This document shows positions 23,153 through 33,570 of a stretch of 64,000 nt of DNA, in pieces. This stretch comes from Melastoma dodecandrum (taxonomy: Eukaryota; Streptophyta; Magnoliopsida; Myrtales; Melastomataceae), in contig JARUPY010000190.1 of assembly GCA_029817715.1 (NCBI GenBank), positions 806,001 to 870,000 on the forward strand, given 5' to 3'. The notes beneath the pieces were generated by a model. It was not told the DNA's origin. It did not search any database and saw only the letters and a list, made by a program, of their open reading frames with translations. The position numbers and the translations under genes were made by a program. How positions within the stretch are numbered: position 1 is the first letter of the stretch; the number at the start of each line of letters is the position of its first letter.

Positions 23153-24337
23153 TGATAACTCTATAAAAATAGAGTTAAAAGATCATGATTAGACTTGATT
23201 TTTGGTTAGTTTTAGGCGTTTCAGTTGTTTAATTATTAAATATTTTAGTTTATTTTATGTCTCCTCACTTCCGTATATTTTGTTGGTAGATAAAATGAGA
23301 GAGAAAAAAGAGTTGGAGATGGAAGAGGGGCCATGAAGAAGTTGAGGATTCGACCGGTCGATGCAGCTATAATGAAGGTCGGTGCAGCTGTAGCAAAGGG
23401 TCGGATGCTGGTCAGCGAAGTTGGTGCAACTGTACCAAGACTTGTGCAGCTGCACAGACTGCGAGAATATTTTATTTCCAGATTCTTTCTAGATTTTTTA
23501 GGGTAATTTGTAGGTTGTATATATAGACTTTTTCATCCTTTTTTAGGGGGGATTCGACTGAGGAGGCTATTGGAGACAAGAGCCAACAACAAAGACGATT
23601 CCACCTTCTTTATCTTTCTTAGTTTTCTTTATGTCCATTTTATTGTTTTCGTTTTTTTTAGTTATGAACTAATTCGTTTTTCTAGATAGAACCCCGTGTT
23701 CATATGTAATTGTGAACCTTCTTCCTCTATGTGATTCGGATTTCTATTAACTGCTTATCCAATTCTATTCTTAATGCGGTGTTAAATAACTGATCACCCT
23801 TTAACATTGATATTATAGGTTAGATATAGAATTGGAGAGCCTAATAAGTCTATGTGTTGGGAAATCGGGCTTTAGTATAAAGGATAGGGATATACCGGAA
23901 CAGTTTGGGTAACTATATAGGGTTTGAATATAATGGGTCATCATCAGTTCCTTACCTAGAAATAAAGTAGGGAATTCGATACATGGTGGTACGTTTCCAG
24001 ATGTTCGGGATGAGTACGGGGAGAGTCTAACAACCTATGTTAGCAATTATCATGATTTGGTAGCTTTAGGAAGAAGGGGATTAGGTGCATGAGACACGAG
24101 GGGAAGTCAGATGTCCTAGATATTATTATCATTGGTAAACCTTAGTTGTTTTCTTTTATTTCACGCTTCTACTTAAAATTAACTTTTCTTTTTGCTTGAC
24201 CTCGACCGATTGCCGAGAACGACACTATGAGAGTTTTTGTCAGTACAATTCTCCGCGGGATCGACCCTTGCTTGCCTTTACTATTCTAGTTAGGTCAAAA
24301 TAGAAATTTATTTTTTTTTTGCCTTAAAATACGCACA
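23153..24337 (+). repeat. Long terminal repeat of an Athila-type element (5' LTR)
   Basis: Begins TGATAACTCTATAAAAATAG, a typical Athila LTR start, and ends ...ACGCACA directly before a primer-binding site. Contains a TATA-like TTGTATATATAG near 23515 followed by a pyrimidine-rich leader. The second LTR is not in the window. Confidence 0.65.
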
Positions 24338-24345
24338 TTAAATTT

Positions 24346-24363
24346 TGGCGCCGTTGTCGGGGA
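24346..24363 (+). other. Primer-binding site (tRNA-Asp type) of the Athila-type element
   Basis: TGGCGCCGTTGTCGGGGA differs by one base from the standard Athila/gypsy site TGGCGCCGTTGCCGGGGA, and sits a few bases after the LTR end. Confidence 0.8.
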
Positions 24364-24539
24364 ATTGTCTTCTGACAAAACTTTTCTTTTACCTTGTGAT
24401 TGGTAATTAATTGACGCTCAAGCTTTCTTTTCATTTTCTTTTTCAGTTTATGCGACGAAGCCAAATGACATAATTGACTCCATTGGGTCCAAAAATTGAA
24501 AGAACTTTTCGGCAAAGATTAAGAGCATAACGAGTAGCT

Positions 24540-25455
24540 ATGGTGGACGGGGATCAGGGAAATCAGATGGAGGGCAATCTCATCCCAGCAGAAGTTAACG
24601 GAGGAATACTGGACTTGGACAATAGACTGATGATGGAATTCACATAAGCAAGAACACATGTGCATTGGTCTTGTATTGCACTGCCAACTATCTTGGCTCG
24701 GGACTATGAAATTAAGACGTCGGTGATGCAGATGATTCAAAACTCAGTGCAGTTCATAGGAACGCCGATGGAGGACCCACATGAGCATTTAAGAAAATTC
24801 CTAAGTGTTTGCGACACATTTAGGCATAATAGAGTCCCGTAAGATGCCATCAGGTTGAAACTTTTTACATTCTTGTTAAAGGACAAGGCTTGGGGATGGT
24901 TCAATTCACTCCCCGTGAATTCTATCACCACTTGTGCACAGATGGAGGAGGCGTTTCAGGATCAATACTTTCTTCCTTCGAAAATCTCACAAATGAGGAA
25001 TGAGATCACAACTTTCAGACAAAAGGAGATGGATCCTTTGTGAAATCGTGGGAGAGATTTAAAAACCGGGAGAGATTTAACAACCTTTCGATCCAATGCC
25101 CTTACCACGCTCTTCCGGGATGGAGACAGTTGGAGGCATTTTATAATGGACTAAGAGAATCCTCTAGCAAGAATTTGAATTTGGCATTTGGTGGATCATT
25201 TTTGAGGAAAACCTACGTTGAGGGATTAAAGCTCTTGGAGACTATGAGGACAACTTGTATGCCAAACTAGTATTATGATTGGACGAGTAGAAGAAGAACA
25301 CATGGAGTACACAAATTGGACACATTGACCTCAATCCAAGCTCAACTAGCAGCCCTCACCAAGAAATTTGAGGCTGTAAATGTCAATTCAATCTAAGGGA
25401 TTTCAAGCAATTGTGAAATATGCGGAGGAATTCATCCAACTGATCAGTGGATGAT
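24540..25455 (+). pseudogene. Athila-type gag remnant
   Basis: Gag landmarks run in order through several frames: FIGTPMEDPHEHLRKFLSV (24750-24810), KDKAWGWFNSLP and ITTCAQMEEAFQDQYF (24880-24970), KSWERFKNRERF (25043), LEAFYNGLRESSSKN (25130-25170) and a zinc-knuckle-like CEICGGIHPTDQ (25418-25450). Stops and frame changes (for example 24841, 25041, 25268) disable it. The element breaks off at about 25455, only some 40 bp from the stop codon of the C2-domain gene, so pol and the 3' LTR are missing. Confidence 0.75.
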
Positions 25456-25491
25456 CAAATTCGAGCAGGGTGGTCTCCGGACCACGATTTC

Positions 25492-26273
25492 TCACTCGAA
25501 CGAAGATTCCTTCCATCCTCCATAGCTCTCCTCCTGCCGAAATCCCTGGTCATAGCGTTGCTACACAAGTAGCCAGGATCGAGATTTGAGTTCCGGAACA
25601 AAAACAACAGCCAAGCGTTCCAAATTGACCCCACGAATCGTGATTCGATTGATAATTAGAGGAATATTTGGGGGGGAATTACCTCAGGTGTGAAGGTGAG
25701 ACTGACCCTAATCTCCCCGTGGTACTCTCCGTCCTTCACAACGTTGTACGTCGTCGGTGGAAGAGTGCCCTCCTCGAAAAGGGGTTCCGGATCAATTCTG
25801 AGGTAACGAATAAGGCGACACAGAGAGATTACAATTCCATCTTCATCACTGTGCTGTTTTCCCACAGTCGCTAGGGTGATCTTCAAATGATGGACGAATT
25901 GATCCAACTAAAGACTGGTTCGAGACAGAGCACTCACTTTGCTTCTCCGAGGAAATCATCAGACGAGAAGGTGTCCTTATCCATGATCTTCAGGGTGAGC
26001 TTCGTGGCTTCACCAGAGATAGTAAACACAAAAGTCTCATTCCATTCTGGCTCCGTCCCTTGCCTTGTGAAACCACAATGCTAAAAATGAAAAAGAAGTT
26101 CGACCGATCCCCCACCACAATTGACAACCGCATCACTTCAAACACAATTTGGAGTTGCTACAGGTTTGCCTCCACGATGATCAACAGCAGAGTTTCACAA
26201 AATGTACTGGACGCGACGCTGCTCTTCTGCTCCTGCGTCCGGCAAGTGAGCAGCACATAAGGGTCAATGTTAT
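25492..26273 (-). CDS. C2-domain protein (elicitor-responsive / At1g63220-like), exon 1 not found; interrupted by Copia-1
   Basis: Minus-strand exons with consistent phases: 26273-26208 ([20 protein letters not shown]), 26058-25938 ([36 protein letters not shown]), 25797-25683 ([33 protein letters not shown]) and 25533-25492 ([10 protein letters not shown], stop). This is a small single C2-domain protein expected to bind Ca2+ and phospholipid at membranes. Aspartates equivalent to Ca2+ ligands are present ([14 protein letters not shown]). The intron upstream of the first of these exons contains the complete Copia-1 insertion (TSD ATCAC at 26297-26301 and 30312-30316). The N-terminal exon of such proteins (MxxGTLEVLL type) was not found beyond the element up to about 32 kb, so the gene is probably 5'-truncated and silent. 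The remaining coding frame is undamaged. Confidence 0.75.
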
Positions 26274-26301
26274 CTGCAAACAATGTTCAACACCAAATCA
26301 C

Positions 26302-26724
26302 TGTAGGAGACAGGCGAGGGACTTTTGTAGAAATATTTGAGGATGATGCTACGGGGGAGAGCGGATGGAGACTCCGATTACTACTTGACTTCGGGAGGAA
26401 GAAATATTGGAAGAGATAACCACTATCTCTCGTAACTCTCTTGTTTCTACTCAAGTGAATTATAATATGAGGCATTGCCCCTATTTATAGTACGTGGGGT
26501 GGCCTGATTGAAGATAGGAAGTTAAGCCACGTCTCCCTAATTGTGGCCTTACAATTCTTTTACCACCAAGACTTATTTTTAACCACATGAATTTCTACTT
26601 ACCTCCTTCTCGATGCTTCTTGGTCTTGCTGTAACTTTTCCTGCCTTAATTTTGATTCTCCAAATGATCCGTAGAAGGATTCGCGAGGCTTCTAGATAAT
26701 GTAGGTGTTGGGTCAATTTTGACA
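26302..26724 (-). repeat. Copia-1 3' LTR
   Basis: TG...CA bounded, 423 bp, matching 29918-30311 with scattered substitutions and small indels, including about 15 bases absent from the other copy near 26563-26577. Confidence 0.92.
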
Positions 26725-26731
26725 CTCCCTC

Positions 26732-29640
26732 TCAACACCGACTTTCTCTTCTCATCATTCCAAGTTGTGTTCGGAACTCCTCGAACTTCCTTGTGTTAAG
26801 TCCCTTAGTGAAGACGTCAGCTGTTTGACCTTCCGTTCCAATGTATTGTAGCTTGATATCTCCTTGTAGCACCTTTTCTCGTAAGAAGTGATAGTGAACT
26901 TCTACATGCTTGGTTCTCGCATGAAATACTGGATTTTCAGCTAGATGGATAGCTGAACGATTGTCGCATGATAGAGATACTGCATAGTTAACTTGCTGAC
27001 AAAGGTCTCCCATTAGTTGTATTAGCCAAATAGCTTCTTGTGTTGCGGTTGCGGCAGCTCTATACTCCGCTTCCATCATTGATAGTGATACTGTTGGTTG
27101 ACGCTTACTGCACCAAGAGATTGCTCCCCCTGCGACGGTGAATACATAACATGTTGTTGACCTTCGAGTATCACGGTCACCGGCATAGTCAGCATCGCAA
27201 TATCCAACCAGTTTGAAGTCTCCTTTGGTCTTATAAAGAATTCCATAATCAAGTGTACCCTTTATATATCTCAATATTTGTCGGGCTGCCTCGAGATGAG
27301 GCTTCTTTGGAGCTTTCATAAACCTGCTCATGAGTCCGACGGCATATATGTATGGTCTTTTATGAGTAAGGTGGATTAGACTTCCCACCAGCTGACTGTA
27401 CATCATCGGCTCTTCAAGATCGTTGCCTTCATTTGCACTAAGCTTAGCGGTGAACTCGATAGGTGTCGATATCGGCCTGCACTATGACATTCCATATTTC
27501 TTTAGCAACTCCCTTGCATATTTCTCTTGAGTCATGAATAAGTCTTTCTGAATTCGAACTTGCTTCGCAGGTGGTTAGGGATGAACACATAGCAAACACA
27601 CCCAAAGACTCGAAAGTGGCTCACTGTAGGCTTCATCTTCCATAGTAACTCGAATGGTGTCTTGAAGTCAAGGCGAGCTTGTGGTGGCCTATTTGCAACA
27701 TCTGCAGCTATCTTCATGCATTATGCCCAATATCTTCCTAGGACATTTCTGGCGTGCAACATGCTTCTGCATACTTCTGCAAGATGTCTATTCTTCCTTT
27801 CTGCCACACCATTTTGCTGGGGCGTGTGGGGACAAGTCAACTATCGTCTTATCTTGTTCTCCTTCAGGTATTCTGCAAACTCTCTAGAGGTATATTCTCC
27901 TCCATTGTCAGTACGTAGGCACTTCACATTCATCTGAAAATCGCCTTCTGTCTTGATCTTAAACTCTCTGAATTTCTGAAGGACTTCTGACTTCTTCTTC
28001 ATAAAGTCTACCTAGACATACCTAGAGTAGTCATCAATGAAGGTCACCATGTATTTGCAGCCACCCATTGATGGATGCTTTACTGGACCGAACACATCAA
28101 AGTGAATCAGCTGCAGCGGTTCTTCAGCTCTATACTTGGAGTCTTCGTACGGTAATTGGTGTGCTTTACCGTACTGTTAGCCAGCACAGATATTGCTGAC
28201 ATTCACCTCCAACTGTGGAAGGCCCTTCAGCATATCTTTACTCATCATAGCCTTCAACTTGTGGTAGCCAACGTGCCTAAGCCTCTCATGCCAGAGATCC
28301 GTTGTCTCGTTCTTCTTCACTTTATCTACGTATGCAGATTCTGCAGACATGACGTAGATAGAGTTAATTTTCCGCCCTTTCATGAACGGTGTCCCTGAAA
28401 ACGTCAACTCACGGTAAACCTTCACATCTTCTGACCCAAACACCACGAAGTTGCCTGGGGCTGTCAGTTGGGCTACTGACAGAAGATTCTTCTTTATTCC
28501 AAGGACATGGTAGACTCCTTGTAGTTGCACCTTGCTGGAGCTATCATCGGCAGCTATAACAGTCTTACCAACATGGGTAATGGGCAGTCTAGAGTTGTTA
28601 GCGGTGGCAACGACTCCCTGTCCTTTGTATTCCAACAACTCTTGCAACTTCTCTTGGTCACCCGTCATATGGTTGGAGCACCCAGAGTCGAAAATCCAGT
28701 TCTCTGTATAGTCCACAAAGTTATTGTTGACCACTGCAAGAGCTTGGTCTTCCAACAGTTGCTCTTCATCTAGCAAGGCGAGGGATGTTTCTAGATTCCA
28801 CTCTCCTTCGGATTTATTTCCGTCTTGACTGCTTGATGTGACAACATTTCCTTCTACGTTCTTCTTCTTAGACGAGCAATCTCGAGCGTAATGTCCCTTC
28901 TTATCACAATTGAAGCATCCTCATCTTTCCGTTGAGTTGGCCTTCCTTGTGGCCTTTGTTCTTGTGGTCGGGTATGTTTTTGTTGCTCACGTCGACCGTT
29001 TTTGCCACCTCTAGGGAAGCTTCTCTCATCATCCTTAGCAAACCTTTCGTAATTTATTCCCTTGTTACTGTATAACGCTTCTTCTTCATTTTTCAAGGTC
29101 ACATCCGCCAACTGTTTTGCCAGCGTCTCCTGATAAGCTAGCAAATTGTCTAAATCCTCTAACGAAGGCGGCGTGGGCTATCCTTGCACCGCCGCAACAA
29201 ATCCCCTATATTTTGGCCTTAAGCCATGGATAATAATTCTCCCCATTCTATCATTGCTAATCTTGGATCCTAAGTCTAACTCTGATATCTCCTGGCAGAT
29301 AGACTTTACTTTTGTAAAGAATTGATTAATTCATAAATCTCCTTATCTAACTGCCAGCAAGTCATTCTCTAGTAACTGTAGCCTCAATCATTCTTCTTTG
29401 AGAATCTAATCGCTAATATATTACATCCATCCTTTGAGATAGTGGCATACCTTATATGCTCCAACATTTCCTCCTCTATGGTAGTCTTAATGGTGAACAT
29501 GGCCTTCCCTGCCTTAATCCGCCATTTCCTTAAAGCGGCAGCATCCTCTTCTGACAGGGTTGTCTCACTTCCGCCAATGATCTCCCAGAGATCTTGGCCT
29601 TGGAGATATGACTCCATGCACATCTTCTATGTGCTATAAT
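26732..29640 (-). pseudogene. Copia-1 gag-pol remnant (gag, protease, integrase, RNase H; RT core missing)
   Basis: Minus strand, in order: gag pieces (29623-29384; 29144-28854), protease WIFDSGCSNHMTG and pre-integrase LWHERLRHVGYHKL (28776-28177), integrase C-terminal part to FRVFGCVCYVFIP (to about 27540), then directly a linker with QEKYARELLKKYGM and RNase H (27406-26732; [41 protein letters not shown]). The entire reverse-transcriptase core, including YVDD, is absent between about 27540 and 27520. Frameshifts and stops occur elsewhere. A non-autonomous, dead copy. Confidence 0.88.
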
Positions 29641-29917
29641 TCTGGTTGTTCAGTTTCTTTAGCATGCTGACAGTATTATCCGCCATGCCGAATTTATCTT
29701 CTAGAAGCGTAGCCTGGTCTCCGACCTATGCCCGATGCAATCCCGGATTGCAGTTTCCTGGATAGAACTTCGACGGTATTTCAGCAAAATCTCCGCTGTA
29801 CCTTCGGCAGAAATTCCGAGGAACTTCGGCAGAATCTCCTCTGTATTTCGGCAAAACCTCCGCTGAACTTCGGTACCTGGATCTCAACGACCTCGCTCTG
29901 ATACCAAATGTAGGAGA

Positions 29918-30311
29918 CATGCGAGGGACTTTTATAGAAATATTTGAGGATGATGCTATGGAGGAGAGCGGATGGAGACTCCTATTACTACTTGACTTCG
30001 GGAGGAAGAAATATTGGAAGAGGTAACCACTATCTCTCATAACTCTCTTGTTTCTACTCAAGTGAATTACAATATGAGGCATTGCCCCTATTTTTAGTGC
30101 GTGAGGTGGCCTGATTGAAGATAGGAAGTTAAGCCACATCTCCCTAATTGTGGCCTTACAATTTTTTACCACATGAATTTCTACCTACCTCCTTCTCGAT
30201 GCTTCTTGGCCTTGCTGTAACTTTTCCTGCCTTAATTTTGATTCTCCCAAATGATCTGTAGCAGGATTCGTGAGGCTTCTAGATAATGTAGGTGATGGGT
30301 TAATTTTGACA
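29918..30311 (-). repeat. Copia-1 5' LTR
   Basis: 394 bp, TG...CA bounded, next to the primer-binding site; the ATCAC duplication follows at 30312-30316. Confidence 0.92.
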
Positions 30312-30316
30312 ATCAC

Positions 30317-30773
30317 AACGTCAGGGACCCATCAGATTTTGAAAAAAAAAAAAACAAAACATCAACTCGTCGGATCCCATTCAGAGCACCAACCTCTCCT
30401 GCCACAATCTAAGCCGCAACAGAGGCATGTATTCAAAAGGGGGGAAGCAAATCAAAGGTCAACAGATAAGAAAAACCCGAATCAAACAAAAACCCTCGAC
30501 ATTTCTTGTGATTTCAGGTCAACCCAGATCTGGAACAAAGCTCCCGACGAAGACCCACATTCCGACAAGAGAAGGGAAGATGATGGGTGGAAAGACTTAA
30601 CTGAGGAAATCAGAGTTCTCGAGGCCCTTGGCGCTGATGAGGAGCACCTCAAGCCTTCCCTTTGCCATAGCTTCCTTTTGGGGTGGAGGACGAGGGAGTC
30701 AACCAGCCGTTTCTCAAACCTCGGGAAGATCGTGGGGACATCGACTTCACCACCTTTCCTTCCATTGCATATA
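30317..30773. other. Host flank of Copia-1; no confident gene
   Basis: A plus-strand open stretch 30490-30760 preceded by a TTTCAG acceptor-like site could be an exon (reads LTEEIRVLEALGADEEHLKP) but matches nothing I recognise. The missing first exon of the C2-domain gene is not here. Confidence 0.3.
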
Positions 30774-31709
30774 GGCAAAATATCGGATTTTGGCCCCAAT
30801 TATCGGGCTATTTTAATCTGCGGCCACAACTTTATTTTTTTTTATTTATGGCCATAACTATGACATTGATTTTGTTTATGGCCTCGACGTAACGTCGTTG
30901 GTGGATCTTACCTACGTGGACTAACGGCTGAACTTATGGCAACAAATGTGGCCATTCTGTCTTTTAGAAAAAAGACAAAATATCGAATTTTGGCCCTAAT
31001 TATCAGGCTATTTTCATCTGCGACCACGACTTTATTTTTTTTTAATTTATGGCCATAATTATGACATTGATTTTGTTTATGGCCTCGATGTCCCATATAG
31101 AAGAGCCGTGGGGGAGAGAGGGGGAATAAATTCACAGAACATGATGCCCATCACCATCCAAGCGAAGAACCTCACCTTGAACATGCGATGCTGCTGCTGG
31201 GGTTGCAAGGCCACGAAAGGTTTGGTTGTGCAGTAGGCAGCAGGATTAAGGAGGGTCATGAACATCTGGGGAGGGGATTTACGGTTTTTATTAATTTGGG
31301 TTTTTTTAATGACATGTTGGCCACGTTTATTGCCATGTTCTCACGAGAGTTCAGCCGTTAATCCACGTAGGTAAGATCCATCAACGGCGTTACGTCGAGG
31401 GCATAAACAAAATCAATGTCATAGTTATGGCCATAAATTAAAAAAAAATAAAGTCGTGGCCGCAAATGAAAATAGCCCGATAATTTGGGCCAAAATCCGA
31501 TATTTTGTCTTTTTTCTAAAAGACAGGATGGCCACGTTTGTTGCCACGAGTTCAGCCGTTAGTCCACGTAGGTAAGATCCACCAACGGCGTTATGCCGAT
31601 GCCATAAATAAAATCAATGTCATAGTTATGGTCATAAGTAAAAAAAAATAAAGTTATGGCCAAAGATGAAAATAGCTCGATAATTAGGGCCAAAATCCGA
31701 TATTTTGCC
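30774..31709. mobile_element. Foldback element with doubled inverted arms
   Basis: Left arm holds two direct copies of a repeat (30774-30965 and 30968-31092: AAAATATCGRATTTTGGCC... through GTTTATGGCCTCGA). The right arm (about 31310-31709) holds two copies in the reverse orientation, ending CAAAATCCGATATTTTGCC. A unique centre (31093-31309) reads on the minus strand as short coding-like sequence, perhaps a captured gene fragment. TTGCA occurs just outside both ends, but a clean target-site duplication could not be fixed. Confidence 0.7.
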
Positions 31710-32095
31710 TTGCAATCCCAGAATACAAGTTACAGCCAACTTCCCTTTACAAGCCTTCTTATAGGGTCCCCACACACTCCTCCAGGAACGCCCGGGAAGC
31801 TGAAGCCGGTAACCACCGCGAGTGGCGTTACCTCCTAAAGATTACCTAGAAATTTTACCCATATAATCCAAGAGAAACCGTGAAGTTTAGTCATAATCAA
31901 CACAAACCTGACACCAAACACTTGGGAAATAAAAGGATCCAAGAGAAGTCGGCCCGGCCCATATAAAAAAATGGGCTTTCGGTAAGTAAAGGCCCATTTC
32001 TCGGACACATGGGAAAAATAGCCATCCGAAATGAGTTTTGTATTTTCTGCATGGAAGTCAAATTACGACCCGGCAAACACGTCTTTTAATATTTT
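31710..32095. other. Intergenic, nothing recognised
   Basis: No supported gene. Confidence 0.4.
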
Positions 32096-32660
32096 AAAAG
32101 GAGGCAAAACACCCAACTTTTTATTTTGTCTTTAACTTAATTTGTTATATAATTTTGTCATAAATTTTTGTTTTTATTTTGATTTTGGCGAATCATGAAT
32201 TTCTTCTACCGAAAGCCAAACAAGACCTTAATATAGTCTAAATTGTGTCATATAATAGTGGAGTTTCGACATCTCATTCATTCGTTTCATAATCCACTTT
32301 ATCTGTAATAGTCGCCCCCTAATAGAACATCATCCGACATTCATCGATTTTTCATATTTTTTGACAATATCAACAATTATCTTTAACTTCGGCTTTCAAT
32401 TCACTTGATTTATTCATCAAAATTTTCTAATAAAAAAACAAATGAAAGGTTTCAATATTATTTTTTATTTTTTTATTTTTTTTCTTTTTAGTCGATAAAT
32501 GAAAATTGTCTATTAAGGCCTTGTTTGGCTTTCGCCAAAAGAAATTCGTGATTGGCCAAAATCAAACTAAAAACAAAAGTTAATGATAAAATTATATAAC
32601 AAACTAAGTTAATGACAAAACAGAAAGTTGGCTCAAAGTTGAGGTTGATATTTTGCCGTA
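32096..32660. repeat. MITE-like inverted pair (about 140-bp arms)
   Basis: 32096-32235 and 32514-32660 are imperfect reverse complements (GTTATATAATTTT, TTGATTTTGGC, GCCAAACAAGRCCTTAA). Their facing inner ends, AAGRCCTTAA / TTAAGGCCTTGTTTGGC, resemble PIF/Harbinger-type MITE termini. Either one foldback unit with a 280-bp centre or two partial MITEs head to head. Confidence 0.6.
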
Positions 32661-32909
32661 GAATTAAGTTCAACCCTTTGGGAATCCAGAAGGGCACGAC
32701 ACGAAAGTCCCTATATTCATATACAAATCTATTCTTAGACTCCTAATCGGATCATATATTATACATTATTAAATGAATCCTGTTCTTACAACAAACCGTT
32801 GTTCTTATTAGTTGACTTTTACTCACTCTCTCCATATAAAGAAAGTCTAGCAACCCACCCCATCCCGATCTCGATACTATCCGTTTGCTTCGAGTCAAGT
32901 ACAGCGCGA

Positions 32910-33252
32910 TGCCTGCCGGGCAAAGGCCGTCCTCCGCCACAGCCTTCCCCGAGTCGACGAACCCTGATGCCCCCCCCCCCCCCCAGCGGCCACGAGGAAC
33001 TATGCTAGGCCCAACTCTGGATTCTTCTTTTCATTCGACCTCCCGCCCACTCCAGAGGCCTTGGCCGTTCGGATCGGGAAGAACCTGACCAACTTCGCTG
33101 GATCTTTACCCGCTGGTCTGGTGGGTCGGGTTGGCGATAAGCCTGGTGACCCGGTGGGGGACGTCCAACCAAATACTCCTCCTCATGACTTTGGTAATCG
33201 AATCCTACCTTGCCCTGCTGACACTTAAGCTGAACACCAAGTTCGCTAACCA
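32910..33252 (+). pseudogene. PRA1-like membrane protein gene, 5' part, cut by Copia-2
   Basis: A likely start ATG at 32910 leads into a 15-base C run (32970-32984), where the frame changes. Then comes a soluble stretch (FFFSFDLPPTPEALAVRIGK), a second frame change near 33100, and a hydrophobic hairpin (LYPLVWWVGLAISLV, ILLLMTLVIESYLALL) ending KLNTKFAN at the Copia-2 insertion. The layout (N-terminal cytosolic part, paired hydrophobic hairpins, no introns) matches the PRA1 family of Rab-regulating endomembrane proteins. Family assignment is tentative. The 3' part resumes at 38415 in the correct frame. Confidence 0.5.
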
Positions 33253-33570
33253 TGAAGGCTCGGAAAGACGACGACAAAAACATGAGAGGACGAAGAAGAA
33301 GACGAAGAAGAAGATTTGGAGAGAAAAGCATTTTCTGTGTATTCCTCTTGAAACCCAGAATCTGGGTTTTGTAGTCTGTTAGAACGTACAACACCCCTGC
33401 GTGCTCTCCTCTCGTCTAACCAACTCCCCCTTGTACATCTACCCTTTTATCCTAATGTAACAACGTGGGCTTAATGTTCTAAAACTATGCCAAGTTCTTC
33501 TGCTCCTTTCGGCCTTTCATGCAACTCATCCGACTCCAAGCTCCACATGGCCTGAGTAATTCAGCCCACA
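33253..33570 (-). repeat. Copia-2 3' LTR
   Basis: 318 bp, TG...CA bounded. Lacks the 13-bp TTCTTATCCATAG found in the other LTR. Confidence 0.92.

Larger units (their letters stand above)
26302..30311 (-). mobile_element. Copia-1: Ty1/copia LTR retrotransposon with internal deletion of reverse transcriptase
   Basis: Element in minus orientation with LTRs at 26302-26724 (3') and 29918-30311 (5'), both TGTAGGAGACA...TTTTGACA on the plus strand. TSD is ATCAC on both sides. A methionine-tRNA primer-binding site (minus strand TGGTATCAGAGC) abuts the 5' LTR at 29917 and a purine-rich GAGAGGGAG tract abuts the 3' LTR. LTRs are visibly diverged, so the insertion is not recent. Confidence 0.93.
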
